A stretch of 64,000 nucleotides of DNA, from contig NC_041021.1 of the NCBI RefSeq assembly GCF_004193775.1, positions 17,748,583-17,812,582 on the forward strand, in the 5' to 3' direction. Every line of letters starts with the position of its first letter. Position 1 is the first letter of the stretch. Positions 1 through 12,740 of this stretch are shown here, piece by piece. Below the pieces are notes generated by a model. It made no database searches, had not been told where the DNA came from, and worked only from the letters and a program-made list of their open reading frames with translations. Source of the stretch: Glycine soja (lineage: Eukaryota; Streptophyta; Magnoliopsida; Fabales; Fabaceae). Position numbers and translations under genes: made by a program.

Positions 1-2465
1 GCCAGTAATAACCTGCTCTTAAGATCTTCCTGGCCATAGCATGCCCGTTGGCGTGCGTTCCAAACGAGCCCTCATGGACTTCCTCGATCATGTGAGTTGC
101 CTCCTTGGCATCCACACATCGCAGGAGTGTCATGTCGTGATTTCTCTTATACAGTGTGCCTCCGCTCATGAAGAAACTGGCTGCCAACCTCCTCAATGTC
201 CTTTTATCGTTGTCGGCAATCTCTGGCGGGTATTCTTTGCTTACAACATATCGCTTGATGTCGTAATACCAAGGCTTTCCGTCCCGTTCCTCTTCCACTT
301 GGCAACAATGTGCGGGTTTGCCACGACACTGAAATTCAATGTAGGGTAGGTCCCCGTGCGGTGTTAGCTGGAACATAGATGCCAACGTAGCAAGTGCATC
401 CGCCATTTGATTTTCCTCGCGGGGAACATGATGGAAGGAGATCTCATCGAAAGTCTTAGCCAATTCCTTGATGTAGGCTTTGTAGGGTATCAGCTTGGGA
501 TCTCTAGTTTCCCATTCCCCTCTCAGCTGATGGATTACCAACGCTGAGTCGCCGTACACCTTGAGTAGTTTGACATTGGAGTCAATTGCTGCCTGGACGG
601 CTAGGGCACATGCTTCATATTCGGCCATGTTGTTGGTGCAGTCGAATCCTAGCCTGGCTGTGAAAGGTACACATTGATTGTCCGGAGAGATCAACACTGC
701 CCCAACGCCATGACCTAGAATGTTTGACGCTCCGTCAAACCATACAGTCCATTTGTCCCGATCTTCGTCCAACTTTTCCTCGAACAAGGCCATGATGTCC
801 TCATCCGGGAATTCCGGATGCATGGGCTGGTAGTCGTTAAGAGGCTGTTGAGCCAAATAATCTGCCAAAGCGCTTCCTTTTATCGCCTTTTGGGTGACGT
901 AGACTATATCAAACTCAGATAGCAAGACTTGCCACCGGGCGATTCGTCCTGTGAGAGCTGGCTTTTCAAAGATGTACTTGACCGGGTCCATTTTGGATAT
1001 CAACCAGGTAGTATGGCTCAGCATGTACTGCCTTAAGCGATGGGACGCCCATACTAAAGCACAACACGTTCTTTCGAGCAAGGAGTAATTCATCTCACAG
1101 GTCGTGAACTTCTTACTTAGGTAGTAAACAGCGCGCTCTTTCTTCCCGGATTCGTCATGTTGCCCCAGCATACACCCCATTGATTCGTCCAAGATTGTCA
1201 TGTACAAAATGAGAGGCCTTCCCGGTACTGGTGGCATAAGCACGGGAGGACTCATTAAGCACTTTTTGATCCTTCCAAAAGCCTCTTGGCAATCCTCATT
1301 CCACCGATCAGTTTGGTTTTTGCGCAAGAGTTTAAACAACGGCTCACAAATGGCGGTGAGCTGCGATATGAATCTGGCAATATAATTCAGGCGCCCCAGG
1401 AACCCTCGGACTTGCCTCTCTGTACGGGGTTCCGGCATCTCAAGGATAGCCTTCACTTTTTCGGGGTCTACCTCTATCCCTTTCTGGCTTACAACGAAAC
1501 CAAGCAATTTCCCTGATTTGACCCCAAAGGTACACTTAGCGGGGTTCAACCTTAATTGATATTTCTTAAGCCTTTCGAACAATTTCCGCAGGTTGACAAG
1601 GTGTTCTTCCTCGGATTTAGATTTAGCAATTATGTCGTCCACGTAGACCTCGATTTCTTGATGCATCATATCATGGAACAAAGCTACCATGGCCCGTTGA
1701 TAAGTTGCCCCGGCATTCTTGAGTCCAAAGGACATCACTTGTAACAGAACGTCCCCCACAGGGTGACGAAAGTAGTCTTTTCCATATCCTCGGGCGCCAT
1801 CTTTATCTGATTGTAACCAGAGAAACCGTCCATGAAGGAAAATAAAGCGAAATTGGCCGTGTTATCCACGAGGACATCGATGTGTGGTAAAGGAAAATTG
1901 TCCTTGGGACTGGCCCGATTCAGGTCCCGATAATCACACACATTCGTACTTTCCCATCTTTTTTAGGAACTGGTACGATGTTGGCCACCCATTCTGGATA
2001 CCGAGCGACGGCCAGAAACCCAGCGTCAAATTGCTTCTTCACTTCTTCTTTTATCTTCAAGGATGTTTCGGGCTTCATCCTCCTTAGTTTCTGTTTTACC
2101 GGGGAACACCCGGGATTTAGAGGTAATCGTGCTGCACAATGTCAGAACTCAAACCGGGCATATCTTGGTATGACCAAGCAAAGATGTCTTGGTAGTCTTT
2201 TAGCAGGATTATTAATTCTTCACGGATAGGTGCGGTAATGCCTGTACCTATCTTTACTTCCCTCTTTCCACTGCCAATTCCTAAGTCTACTAGCTCTGTT
2301 TCTTCTTGATGAGGCCCCATTTCTTGGTCCTCATGGGCGACCATTCTTTCTAGTTCCGAAGGAAGTCCACATCCTCATCTCCTTCATCTTCCGTTTGATT
2401 CATCTCTTGCTCGAAGTCGATAGACGGGTCCCAGGTATTAGTACCTTCGGGGACTCGTCATCGAT
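1..2465 (-). pseudogene. pol: Copy 1: partial pol (RT, RNase H, start of integrase) of an Ogre-like element
   Basis: This minus-strand pol fragment is nearly identical to element A pol at 17858-21305; window position 1 matches A position 18835. It keeps the RT, both RNase H domains and the zinc-binding start of integrase, roughly A residues 1-803, and the window edge cuts off the rest. From 1 to about 1740 I saw one base difference from A. Beyond that, single-base deletions appear near 1741, 1937, 2130, 2363 and 2450, so the frame is broken several times. The changes sit in short base runs, which points to sequence error or very recent copying. The intron acceptor and donor of A are preserved at 2466 and 2644. 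Confidence 0.85.
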
Positions 2466-2640
2466 CTGCCGTTTCAGAAAAAGAAGTAAACATGCAAATG
2501 AATGAGAATGGGTAGAGACCAGGAACAGATGAAGCAAGATCCTTGTATTATAAATTCAAAAACAAAAGACACAAAGCCTTAACAAAAGGAAAAACTCTAA
2601 AGCCTAGGCCCAACTATAGAGCTTTCAAAACCGTAAAGGT

Positions 2641-5362
2641 TTACATTATGCTTGTTGCGTAAATGCCGGGGCGTTCCTCCACTCGCCAATTTCCCAGCTG
2701 GAAATTAGGAGGGCATGGTCGTACCAAATCCAAAGTACTCGAAATATCATCTTCGCATATCGCGAACGCTTGACCTTTGTCTCCCGAACCCGCTCTTATA
2801 AAGCTTCTACTTATGTGGCAGGGCGGGCTTCCTTCACCTTCTTGTCTCCAACGCGAACTTTGACCATTGTTCTTCCCTTCCCGCGATGCTTCTTTTCATG
2901 TCTGCCTGAGTGGGCTTATAGCCTAAACCATACTTCCCACGATTACCTGGGTATTTATCAGTCTAGTTATGCCGCCGTTGTTTTTTCCTAAACCCATCCC
3001 GGGCTCATAACCGTTCCCCAACATAACTCGGGCCATCATTACCGCTGCATCGGACAGACTAGGCTGCCTAAAGAGGGAGTCCACGGAGGAAATGCTGACC
3101 ACCTCAAAAGACTGGAAAGCAGTTTCTAACGATTCTTCTGCGGCTTCCACATAAGGCATGGAGGATGGGCAGCTTACCAAGATACCTTCCTCGCCTGACA
3201 CGATGACCAAGTGCCCCTCCACTACGAATTTCAGCTTTTGGTGGAGCGTAGAAGGCACGACTCCCACTGAGTGGATCCACGGACGCCCCAACAGGCAGCT
3301 GTAGGGGGGTTAATATCCATTATTTGGAAGGTGACTTGACAGGTGTGAGGGCCTATTTGTACTGGGAGATCGATCTCTCCCCTAACCTCTCGGCGAGTGC
3401 CGTCGAAGGCCCGAACCACCATTGAACTTGGTTTTAAGTGGGAAACATTGAATGGTAACTTCTCCAAAGTGCTCTTAGGCATCACGTTTAAACTGGAACC
3501 ATTATCGATGAGCACCTTGGCTACGATATGGTCCATACATTTGACTGATACGTGTAAAGCCTTATTATGCCCTCTCCCCTCGGCGGGGATTTCTTCTTCG
3601 GCGAAGGCAAGATAGTTGTTGGCAGTGATATTGTTGACCAGCCCTCCGAAACCTTCTACCGAGATATCTTGGGCCACATGAGCCTCGTTCAGCACTTTTA
3701 CTAGCAGAGCCCGATGAGGCTCGGAGCTCATAAGTAACTCCAGCAGCGAGACCCTAGCCGGGGTTTTGTTGAGCTGTTCGATAACCTTGAATTCGCTCTG
3801 CTGAATTATGCGAAGGAACTCGCTGGCTTCCTCTAGCGACACCTCCTTTCTACATCCTTTTTCTCTGGGGCCCCTTTGCTGGAATATCTTTATTCGAAGC
3901 GTGGGGTGCTTCGCCATCTTGTTCCTCCACCACTTTTCCTTTTCCTTTGACGTCGGCGGGTTGGACTGCTAGTCCGGAGGTGCGAACACACGACCACTAC
4001 GGGTCACACCACTCAGCCCCGTGATATTTGTTACTTTAGATGACAGCGAGCTGACGTCAGTGACTTCTTCTTCCTTCTTCCCCGGAGGTGTATATCTCCA
4101 CGGACCGCGTGACTATTTTGGTACGGGAAAGGAACAGGTTTGGCCATTAAGGGGTGCCCGGGCTTTTGCGAGGCTGCACTTTTAGTGAAGTATATCACCA
4201 AGGGTTTGGGCTTCGCAACCACCGCTCCCCTCCGTAGATTGCATGCATATATGCTGCTCTTCTTTCCTTCAATGCCGACTTCTAGTCGACCTTGGTCTAT
4301 CATCCGTTGTAACAATTCCTCTACTTCCAAACACGTCTCCATGTCATGCATCTCGCCGGAATGTAGCAGACAGGAATCCTCCTTACACCTACTATGGGGA
4401 ATTACACCTCCCTTTTGTAGGGCCTCAAAGATAAACCTCCTAGGGGTTGCCACATCCCTTAAAGGTTTAGACCTGTGGCGGCCTATTGGATTCAACTGCA
4501 TTAACTGCTCCCCCTCCATGATTGGCGAGCGGGTTGGTCCTCACATTGGGCCGATCCTCTTGGAAAGTCAGCCATCCGGCATCCATTAAATGTTGGACCT
4601 TGTATTTAAGGGCCAAGCATTTTTCGACGGAATGCCCTGGGACACCCCCATGGTACTTGCAAGTTGCATTAGGGTCATACCACTTCGGGAAAGGGGGTTC
4701 GAGGACCCTTCCGGGAGTTACCACGGCCAAATGATTGGCGATGAGGGATGGTAGAAGATCTTCGTACGTCATTGGGAGCGGGGTGAATTCCGGCAATGGC
4801 CTCGGAGGGAAGTTCCTTGTCGTGTTGGAATTACCGGCCGGTCGAGTCGTGTTCGGAGTTGGAACTTGGGGAGCTTCCCTCTGGGTGGGTGCCTTAGGCT
4901 GCATGGGTGTTGAACTAGAGGCGTTCCCAGCATGAGCCGAGAAGCTTGGGTGATGTTGCGCGTACTGATGGGTACCATGAGGTGTTTGCTGGGGTTTGAC
5001 CCACGCGGGTGTTGAAGAGACGGCATGGGCATCTCCTTCCTTCCTTTTTGCCCCCGTTGCCCCGATCTTTTGGCGTTCACGTTTATGGAGGAAACGTAAT
5101 CAAACTTTCCTCTCTTCAATCCAACCTCGATTCTTTCCCCCGGCAAACACCAGATCCGCAAAGCTGGACGGCATGTAACCCACTAGCTTCTCATAGTAGA
5201 ACACTGGCAGAGTGTCTACCATCATGGTGATCATCTCTCTCTCAACCATGGGAGGAGCTACTTGTGCCGCCAGAATCCCTCCATCGCTGCGCATATTCTT
5301 TAAAGGTTTCACCCTCTTTCTTAAACATATTCTGCAGTTGAGTACGGTCAGGAGCCATATCA
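2641..5362 (-). pseudogene. gag-pro: Copy 1: partial gag-protease, broken by small indels and cut at 5362
   Basis: This is a copy of the C-terminal three quarters of A gag-pro: capsid part, zinc-knuckle-like CxxH...H...C, protease with LIDNGSS and LLGRPW, and G-patch region. The frame is split by one-base indels, for example near 2877, 2947, 3305, 3853, 3970, 4107, 4219, 4479, 5068, 5137 and 5276. Matching stretches are found at 3231-3917, 4031-4519 and 4467-4904. At about 5362 the gag sequence (A position about 24203) stops abruptly and continues as ORF4 sequence (A position about 14808), with no obvious homology at the join. Confidence 0.85.
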
Positions 5363-6261
5363 GAGCACCGCTGAGCGCTGTCTCTGGGTACAGTATTCTC
5401 AATAAAAGCCCGGGTGGATGGGCGGCCCCGAATCACCTTGGTAGGTGCAACGGGGAACTCCGAACGACTGGCAGAGTCCTGTGATCAGTGCGGGGAATCC
5501 CAGGGCCCTGTTGGACTTATCTGGGTCCAAAGGGTGCCTAGTGGGCGCATACCTGCAAAAATATATATGGCATCAGCGATCAACTGAGCCACATGGATGC
5601 TCATCCGTGTCAGGATGGCGTACACCAGCTGGCACTTAGGCATTGGGGAGGTCGAAATTATGATCGGTGGGCAGGATGTTGCTGAGGAGCAACGTCATCC
5701 ATATCTGGGTCAGGGTGGTCATATTGGTGCGCATGATTCGCACTCGCCTCCCTGCAGCAGTCCGGGCAAAATCCTGCCCCGGTATACATAGCAGCTGGGC
5801 GATGGCCTCCTCAATCGAACCCATTCAGACCGGTTCCTCCTCTGGCCATACTCGCATTCCTGGCCCTCTTCCAATACCATCGGATATCCCAGGAGCTGGC
5901 TGATAGCGTCGGCATCGAACGGGATCCACTGACCCCTAACCCAGGATCTCATGTCACGCACGCCCTCCTCTGTTGGCCAAGCATTGGCAATAAAACTCAA
6001 GGACTATTTCTGGATCAAACTTGGCCATGGGAGTAACCAGTGGTGCCCACCGCCGGCGCCCTATTTCCTCCTGGAAATCAGTATACTCGTCGTCCCTGAG
6101 CTGGACGCGTCGCTCCCGAGAAACGACCATCCCTTGATGGCTTCGAAGTGCTGCTGGTGTACAACGCTCCTAAAGCGGTGACTGCCGTACTCCGGGGCGG
6201 ACTAGTTCCTTCGGCGCCTTGTCCTTCCTGGACCTCTTTGAGGCAAGCTTCCTCGGGGCAT
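5363..6261 (-). pseudogene. Copy 2: N-terminal part of ORF4 (broken)
   Basis: This matches the first two thirds of A ORF4 (14808-15697), including the WPTEEGVRDMRSWVRGQW and EEAIAQLLCIPGQDFA segments, but with small indels. An example is a lost base in the start region, where GGCCAT of A reads GGCAT near 6258. Its downstream end is the join to gag at about 5362. Function is unknown; see ORF4 of element A. Confidence 0.8.
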
Positions 6262-7695
6262 TCCTGCGAAGGGCAAACATTTGGAAAGTTAGTTTTACCA
6301 AGTGGGACATTACTCTAAAAGCAAAAATGGCACATAACCTCCTCCCATAAATACAAACATCAATGTAAATTTAGAGCAAGCTTATGCGCATATTTCCTTA
6401 CAAACGTTCTCTTGCACAAGACATTCTATTAACCGAAAAAAAATGCACCCATATACAATCAAGGCAGCTTCGTTACCTAGATTATTTACACGTACTTCCA
6501 AGGTGTATTTGTTACTTACATCACAACAATCTCCTTGGCTAATTCACATACATGCATACTCAAAGCATTTTGGGGTACCAAAAATTGCACATGTGCACAT
6601 CTTGGTTTTCTAATACCTATACATCACAAACTTCATGATGAATCTTGACTATCTACACAATAAGGTGCTACACTTTCATGCTCCTTTTCAAGTTTTTGCT
6701 AGCCGAAAGCCGCAATGCAAATTCAAGTATATTTTCCTTTGCTGACTAAATTGTTTCAAATTTAAAAGGTATAGCATTTTTTGGTAATGTATCTTCTTTA
6801 CATAACATGCAACATATTTATGTATATTTTTTTTTTTGTGAGACATTTTGACTACCAAAAATATATGTACATACATCCAAGGTATTTTGCTATCATACCC
6901 AAAGTGTAAATTGCAAAGTATTTTGCTACCTATTCTAAACCTACACATTTATGATGAGCAAAATTCCTACCATCTAGGCATAGGGAAAATATTGTAGCGT
7001 GGCCCATAGCTGATTTGCTGGCCAAAAAAAAAAGGGTAACTTTACCCAATATGCACCTCCCTTTGTGCTCTTTTTTGCATAAAATTTTCAGTTTCTAGGA
7101 CTAGGATATATGTGGGCGATTACTCTAGCCTTTTTCGGGAATGAATACATATTCCAAAAAAATAAGAAAATATGCACGAACCAAAATACCCCATGGGTTG
7201 TCTCCTTACAAAAGTCACGCGCTAATGCCATTGAGGCATTTCACCGAACACTTGGTGGGCGCGCGGTTTAGGCATCAATAGCAAGAGAACGGGGACAATG
7301 TGGCATGTCCTATTGTTTCAAAAATGCATTATAGGCCTAGGGCCATCTCATACCAACCCCTAATTCAACCTAATCAAGCAAGAAAACAAATCAAAATTGC
7401 CCCATATATTTGAGCACACTCCACAATTTAGAGGCACAAAAAGGAGATCAAAATACACCAATGAAAAGCTAGAAAGCTTAGGGATTGAATACTTACTTGT
7501 TGGTGAATGAACAAAAGCGCAAAAACGGAATCAAAAAAAGCGAAAAAGGATGACCCTAGGGCTGCAAATTGTCAATCCCGTGGGTATGGCTTTTGAAAGG
7601 GGGGAAAGAAGTTTTTGAATGTAAAAAACGCCCCCCCTTTCGTCATTTTTATAATTTTGGTGCAGGGGTGGGCTCGCCCAGGCGAGCTAACCTGC

Positions 7696-7733
<38 letters not shown>

Positions 7734-8424
7734 GAACATTAACCATGTCCCCTCCCTTCTCATGGATTAGCATTTTGCCTAACTTGAACTTACTTAGGTT
7801 AGATTAGGCGTTGATTACTTATCTTATTATTACTCTTCTTTTTAAACAAATAGTAAAAGAAAGCTGCAAAAATACAAAAGGATACGGGGCTGCCTTGCAG
7901 CGACATTCCTGCTTGTTTCGCACAGAGAAGGGGGCAGCCAGGATGGTCGCTTGGTGTCGACTCTAAGTCATCTGTCATACCGTCAAGTAATAAAACAACC
8001 AGGTATGGCCAATCTTGACCGCATCATTACCCTACCTTGATTGGTTTCTGCCGTTCATGTTTTGTCTCCACTCCAGAAGGTAGCCCAAGGTGATCCTGCC
8101 CCTGTTTTACACAACAATATACATGCGTATGCGTATGCATATGCATGAATGTTTTCAAACGCAGAAAATTTAGGGAAGTTGGTTCAGGTTCAATTCTAAT
8201 TAAGCGCTTGGGGATCCCATGAACTGAGCGGGAAGGCGTCAGGCGATCACAAATTAACGCAAGGTGTGAAACTAACGTGAGGACTAAAAGCCTCAAATCC
8301 ATGTTCATTTCTTTGAAAGATCGTAAACAAGAGATACAACGGACCTGAAATCCCTGGGGGGGAAATCTAGAAAAGCGCATAAAGATAGAGAAACATGCAG
8401 CGACATCCTTAATTGCCCCAGCTT
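6262..8424 (-). other. Copy 2: non-coding spacer between pol and ORF4
   Basis: The spacer is a copy of A 15698-17857 with many one-base indels. It holds the candidate ORF4 intron, the palindrome GCTCGCCCAGGCGAGC at 7672-7687, and a T run of about 31 on the plus strand at 7699-7729. I see no gene in it. Confidence 0.75.
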
Positions 8425-11400
8425 CTAAGCATAATATTGTTTGACGACATCAGAGTTCACGGGTGAAGGTAGCTCTCGCCATCCATGTTGGTAAGCACCA
8501 GGGCTCCTCCGGAAAAAGCCCTCTTCACAACAAAAGGCCCTTCGTAGTTCGGGCCCATTTCCTCGTGGTCCTTGACGCATGGGACATTTCTTTAGCACAA
8601 GGTCTCCCTCATGGAACTTGCGTAAGCGTACTTTCTTGTCGAATGCACTCTTCATTCTTTGCTGGTATAAGCGCCCATGACTCATGGCCGTTAAGCGCTT
8701 ACCCTCAATGAGGTTGAGGCTGATCGTAGCGTGTTTGAGCCCCTCTGATTCCTTTAATCCGGATTCTGCCAAGATCCTTAATGACGGGACTTCTACCTCG
8801 AACGGTAACACCGCCTCCATCCCATATACCAATGAGAACGGCGTTGCCCCAGTTGACGTTCGCACTGAAGTCCGGTAACCGTGTAACGCGATAGGGAGCA
8901 TCTCGTGCCAATCCTTGTATGACACGGTCATCTTTGGATAATCTTTTTGATATTCTTATTGGCTGCTTCCACGGCTCCATTCATCTTTGGCCGGTAGGGT
9001 GTGGAATTGTGATGCTGGATTTTAAACTCCTCGCACATTTCCCCCATCATCTTGTTATTTCAGGTTGGTGCCGTTGTCCGTGATAATCTTCCTTGGCAAA
9101 CCATATCGGCAGATGATCTCCTTCTTAATGAACCTGACCACCACATTCCTCGTGACATTGGTATATGAAGCCGCCTCGACCCACTTGGTGAAATAATCTA
9201 TTGCTACGAGGAGTGAAGCGATGACCATTCGAGGCCTTGGCTCAATGGCCCCGATGACATCTATTCCCCACATGGAGAAAGGCCAAGGGGCGGACATGAA
9301 CATTCAGAGGATGCGGTGGGCATTGACATTATCGCGAATGCTTGACATTTGTGGCACTTCCTCACATGGACACAACAATCACTTTCCATGGTAAGCCAGT
9401 AAAACCTGCTCTTAGATCTTCTGGCCATAGCATGCCGTTGGCGTGCGTTCAAACGAGCCCTCATGGACTTCCTCGATCATGTGAGTTGCCCTCCTTGGCA
9501 TCCACACATCGCAGGAGTGTCATGTCGTGATTTCTCTTATACAGTGTGCCTCCGCTCATGAAGAAACTGGCTGCCAACCTCCTCAATGTCCTTTTATCGT
9601 TGTCGGCAATCTCTGGCGGGTATTCTTTGCTTACAACATATCGCTTGATGTCGTAATACCAAGGCTTTCCGTCCCGTTCCTCTTCCACTTGGCAACAATG
9701 TGCGGGTTTGCACGACACTGGAAATTCAATGTAGGGTAGGTCCCCGTGCGGTGTTAGCTGGAACATAGATGCCAACGTAGCAAGGCATCCGCCATTTGAT
9801 TTTCCTCGCGGGGAACATGATGGAAGGAGATCTCATCGAAAGTCTTAGCCAATTCCTTGATGTAGGCTTTGTAGGTATCAGCTTGGGATCTCTAGTTTCC
9901 CATTCCCCTCTCAGCTGATGGATTACCAACGCTGAGTCGCCGTACACCCTTGAGTAGTTGACATTGAGTCAATTGCTGCCTGGACGGCTAGGGCACATGC
10001 TTCATATTCGGCCATGTTGTTGGTGCAGTCGAATCCTAGCCTGGCTGTGAAAGGTACACATTGATTGTCCGGAGAGATCAACACTGCCCCAACGCCATGA
10101 CCTAGAATGTTTGACGCTCCGTCAAACCATACAGTCCATTTGTCCGATCTTCGTCCAACTTTTCCTCGACAAGGCCATGATGTCCTCATCCGGGAATTCC
10201 GGATGCATGGGCTGGTAGTCGTTAAGAGGCCTGTGAGCCAAATAATCTGCCAAAAGCGCTTCCTTTTATCGCCTTTTGGGTGACGTAGACTATATCAAAC
10301 TCAGATAGCAAGACTTGCCCCCGGGGCGATTCGTCCTGTGAGAGCTGGCTTTTCAAAGATGTACTTGACCGGGTCCATTTTGGATATCAACCAGGTAAGT
10401 ATGGCTCAGCATGTACTGCCTTAAGCGATGGGACGCCCATACTAAAGCACAACACGTTCTTTCGAGCAAGGAAGTAATTCATCTCACAGGTCGTGAACTT
10501 CTTACTTAGGTAGTAAACAGCGCGCTCTTTCTTCCCGGATTCGTCATGTTGCCCCAGCATACACCCCATTGATTCGTCCAAGATTGTCATGTACAAAATG
10601 AGGAGGCCTTCCCGGTAACTGGTGGCATAAGCACGGGAGGACTCATTAAGCACTTTTTGATCCTTCCAAAGCCTCTTGGCAATCCTCATTCACCGATCAG
10701 TTGGTTTTTTGCGGCAAGAGTTTAAAACAACGGCTCACAAATGGCGGTGAGCTGCGATATGAATCTGGCAATATAATTCAGGCGCCCCAGGAACCCTCGG
10801 ACTTGCCTCTCTGTACGGGGTTCCGGCATCTCAAGGATAGCCTTCACTTTTTCGGGTCTACTCTATACCTTTCTGGCTTACAACGAAACAAGCAATTTCC
10901 TGATTTGACCCCAAAGGTACACTTAGCGGGGTTCAACCTTAATTGATATTTCTTCAGCCTTTCGAACAATTCCGCAGGTTGACAAGGTGTTCTTCCTCGG
11001 ATTTAGATTTAGCAATTATGTCGTCCACGTAGACCTCGATTTCTTGATGGCATCATATCATGGAACAAAGCTACCATGGCCCGTTGATAAGTTGCCCCGC
11101 ATTCTTGAGTCCAAAGGACATCACTTTGTAACAGAACGTCCCCCACAGGGTGACGAAAGTAGTCTTTTCCATATCCTCGGGCGCCATCGTTTATCTGATT
11201 TAACCAGAGAAAACCGCCATCGATAGAGGAAAATAAAGCGAAATTGGCCGTGTTATCCACGAGGACATCGATGTGTGGTAAATGGAAAATTGTCCTTGGG
11301 ACTGGCCCGATTCAGGTCCCGATAACCACACACATTCGTACTTTCCCATCTTTTTTAGGAACTGGTACGATGTTGGCCACCCATTCTGGATACCGAGCGA

Positions 11401-11864
11401 CGGCGCAGAATAACCCAGCGTCAAATTGCTTCTTCACTTCTTCTTTTATCTTCAAGGATGTTTTCGGGCTTCATCCTCCTTAGTTTCTGTTTACGGGGAA
11501 CACCCGGGATTTAGAGGTAATCGGTGCTGCACAATGTCAGAACTCAAACCGGGCATATCTTGGTATGACCAAGCAAAGATGTCTTGGTAGTCTTTTTAGC
11601 AGGATTATTAATTCTTCACGGATAGGTGCGGTAATGCCTGTACCTATCTTTACTTCCTCTCTTTCCACTGCCAATTCCTAAGTCTACTAGCTCTGTTTTC
11701 TTCTTGATGAGGCCCCATTTCTTGTCCTCATGGGCGACCATTCTTTCTAGTTCCGAAGGAAGTCCACATCCTCATCTCCTTCATCTTCCGTTTGATTCAT
11801 CTCTTGCTCGAAGTCGATAGACGGGTCCCAGGTATTAGTGACCTTCGGGGACTCGTCATCGAAT
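8425..11864 (-). pseudogene. pol: Copy 2: full-span pol riddled with single-base indels
   Basis: It covers the whole A pol exon from acceptor to stop codon, but the frame changes repeatedly; homologous pieces fall at 8425-8931, 9055-9303, 9261-9464, 9461-9775, 9923-10189, 10387-10689 and others. Differences from A are almost all one-base gains or losses, with hardly any substitutions. That is unlike natural decay, which in elements B, C and D gives mostly substitutions. The intron before it lies at 11865-12044 (180 nt). Confidence 0.85.
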
Positions 11865-12040
11865 CTGCCGTTTCAGAAAAAGAAGTAAACATGCAAATGA
11901 ATGAGAATGGTAGAGACCAGGAACAGATGAAGCAAGATCCTTGTATTTATAAATTCAAAAAACAAAAGACACAAAGCCTTAACAAAGGAAAAACTCTAAA
12001 GCCTAGGCCCAACTATAGAGCTTTTCAAAACCGTAAAGGT

Positions 12041-12277
12041 TTACATTATGCTTGTTGCGTAAATGCGGGGCGTTCCTCCACTCGCCAATTTCCCAGCTGG
12101 AAATTAGGAGGGCATGGTCGTACCAAATCCAAAGTACTCGAAATATCATCTTCGCATATCGCGAACGGCTTGACCTTTGTCTCCCGAACCCGCTCTTATA
12201 AAGCTTCTACTTATGTGGCAGGGCGGCGCTTCCTTCACCTTCTTGTCTCCAACGCGAACTTTTTGACCATTGTTCTT
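12041..12277 (-). pseudogene. gag-pro: Copy 2: last ~235 bp of gag-pro
   Basis: This matches A 21481-21710, the C-terminal tail of gag-pro carrying the intron donor. At about 12277 it is joined directly to the 3' repeat region of element A. The join shows no LTR, no target-site duplication and no shared sequence that I can see. Confidence 0.75.
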
Positions 12278-12317
12278 GTTGGGCTGCTTGACTGAGTGTG
12301 CTGTTGTGACCTCCGAT

Positions 12318-12640
12318 AACCGTAAGGTATCTCCGCGTATCATCGGGCCCGCCGCCTCTGGATGATACAAGGGTGCAGAATGACCAAACTTGGTCTCTGC
12401 TTGTCATCGGGCCCGCCGCCTCTGGATGACAAAAGGGTGCGAATAACCGTAAGGTATCTCCGCGTATCATCGGGCCCGCCGCCTCTGGATGATACAAGGG
12501 TGCAGAATGACCAAACTTGGTCTCTGCTTGTCATCGGGCCCGCCGCCTCTGGATGACAAAAGGGTGCGGATAACCGTAAGGTATCTCCGCGTATCATCGG
12601 GGCCCGCCGCCTCTGGATGACACAAGGGTGCACGTCACAT
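12318..12640 (-). repeat. 3' tandem repeat of element A, period about 127 bp
   Basis: Repeated anchors at 12336, 12463 and 12590 give a 127-bp period with about 2.5 copies. Each unit holds two versions of a GC-rich block (ATCATCGGGCCCGCCGCC and TCATCGGGCCCGCCGCC). Each block is flanked by a TCATC/GATGA inverted pair, and once per unit there is a core reading CGGAGATACC-N5-GGTTATCC on the minus strand. That core also recurs in the array of element C. Ogre-type 3' regions are known to carry variable tandem repeats. Confidence 0.85.
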
Positions 12641-12672
12641 GACCTCAGGGTCAGTATGACAAAGATTATGGG

Positions 12673-12740
12673 GCGGCCGACAAAAGCAAAGCTCTTGCTC
12701 CTACGTATCCTCCAATGAGGAACTCAGACCTACGTAGTTC
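12673..12740 (-). other. Hairpin-containing module shared with the LTR (3' region copy, element A)
   Basis: On the minus strand it contains GAACTACGTAGGTCTGAG, then TACGTAGGAGCAAGAGC and GCTTTTGTCGGCC; the last two form a small stem with a short loop. The same module sits in the LTRs at 28365-28440 and 47463-47534 and in the element C 3' region at 61156-61231. Function is unknown. Confidence 0.6.

Noticed and set aside
12146..12633. Overlapping minus-strand frames with repeated PEAAGPM-type peptides
   Set aside because: They come from the 127-bp tandem repeat; no start context or homologue in C or D.
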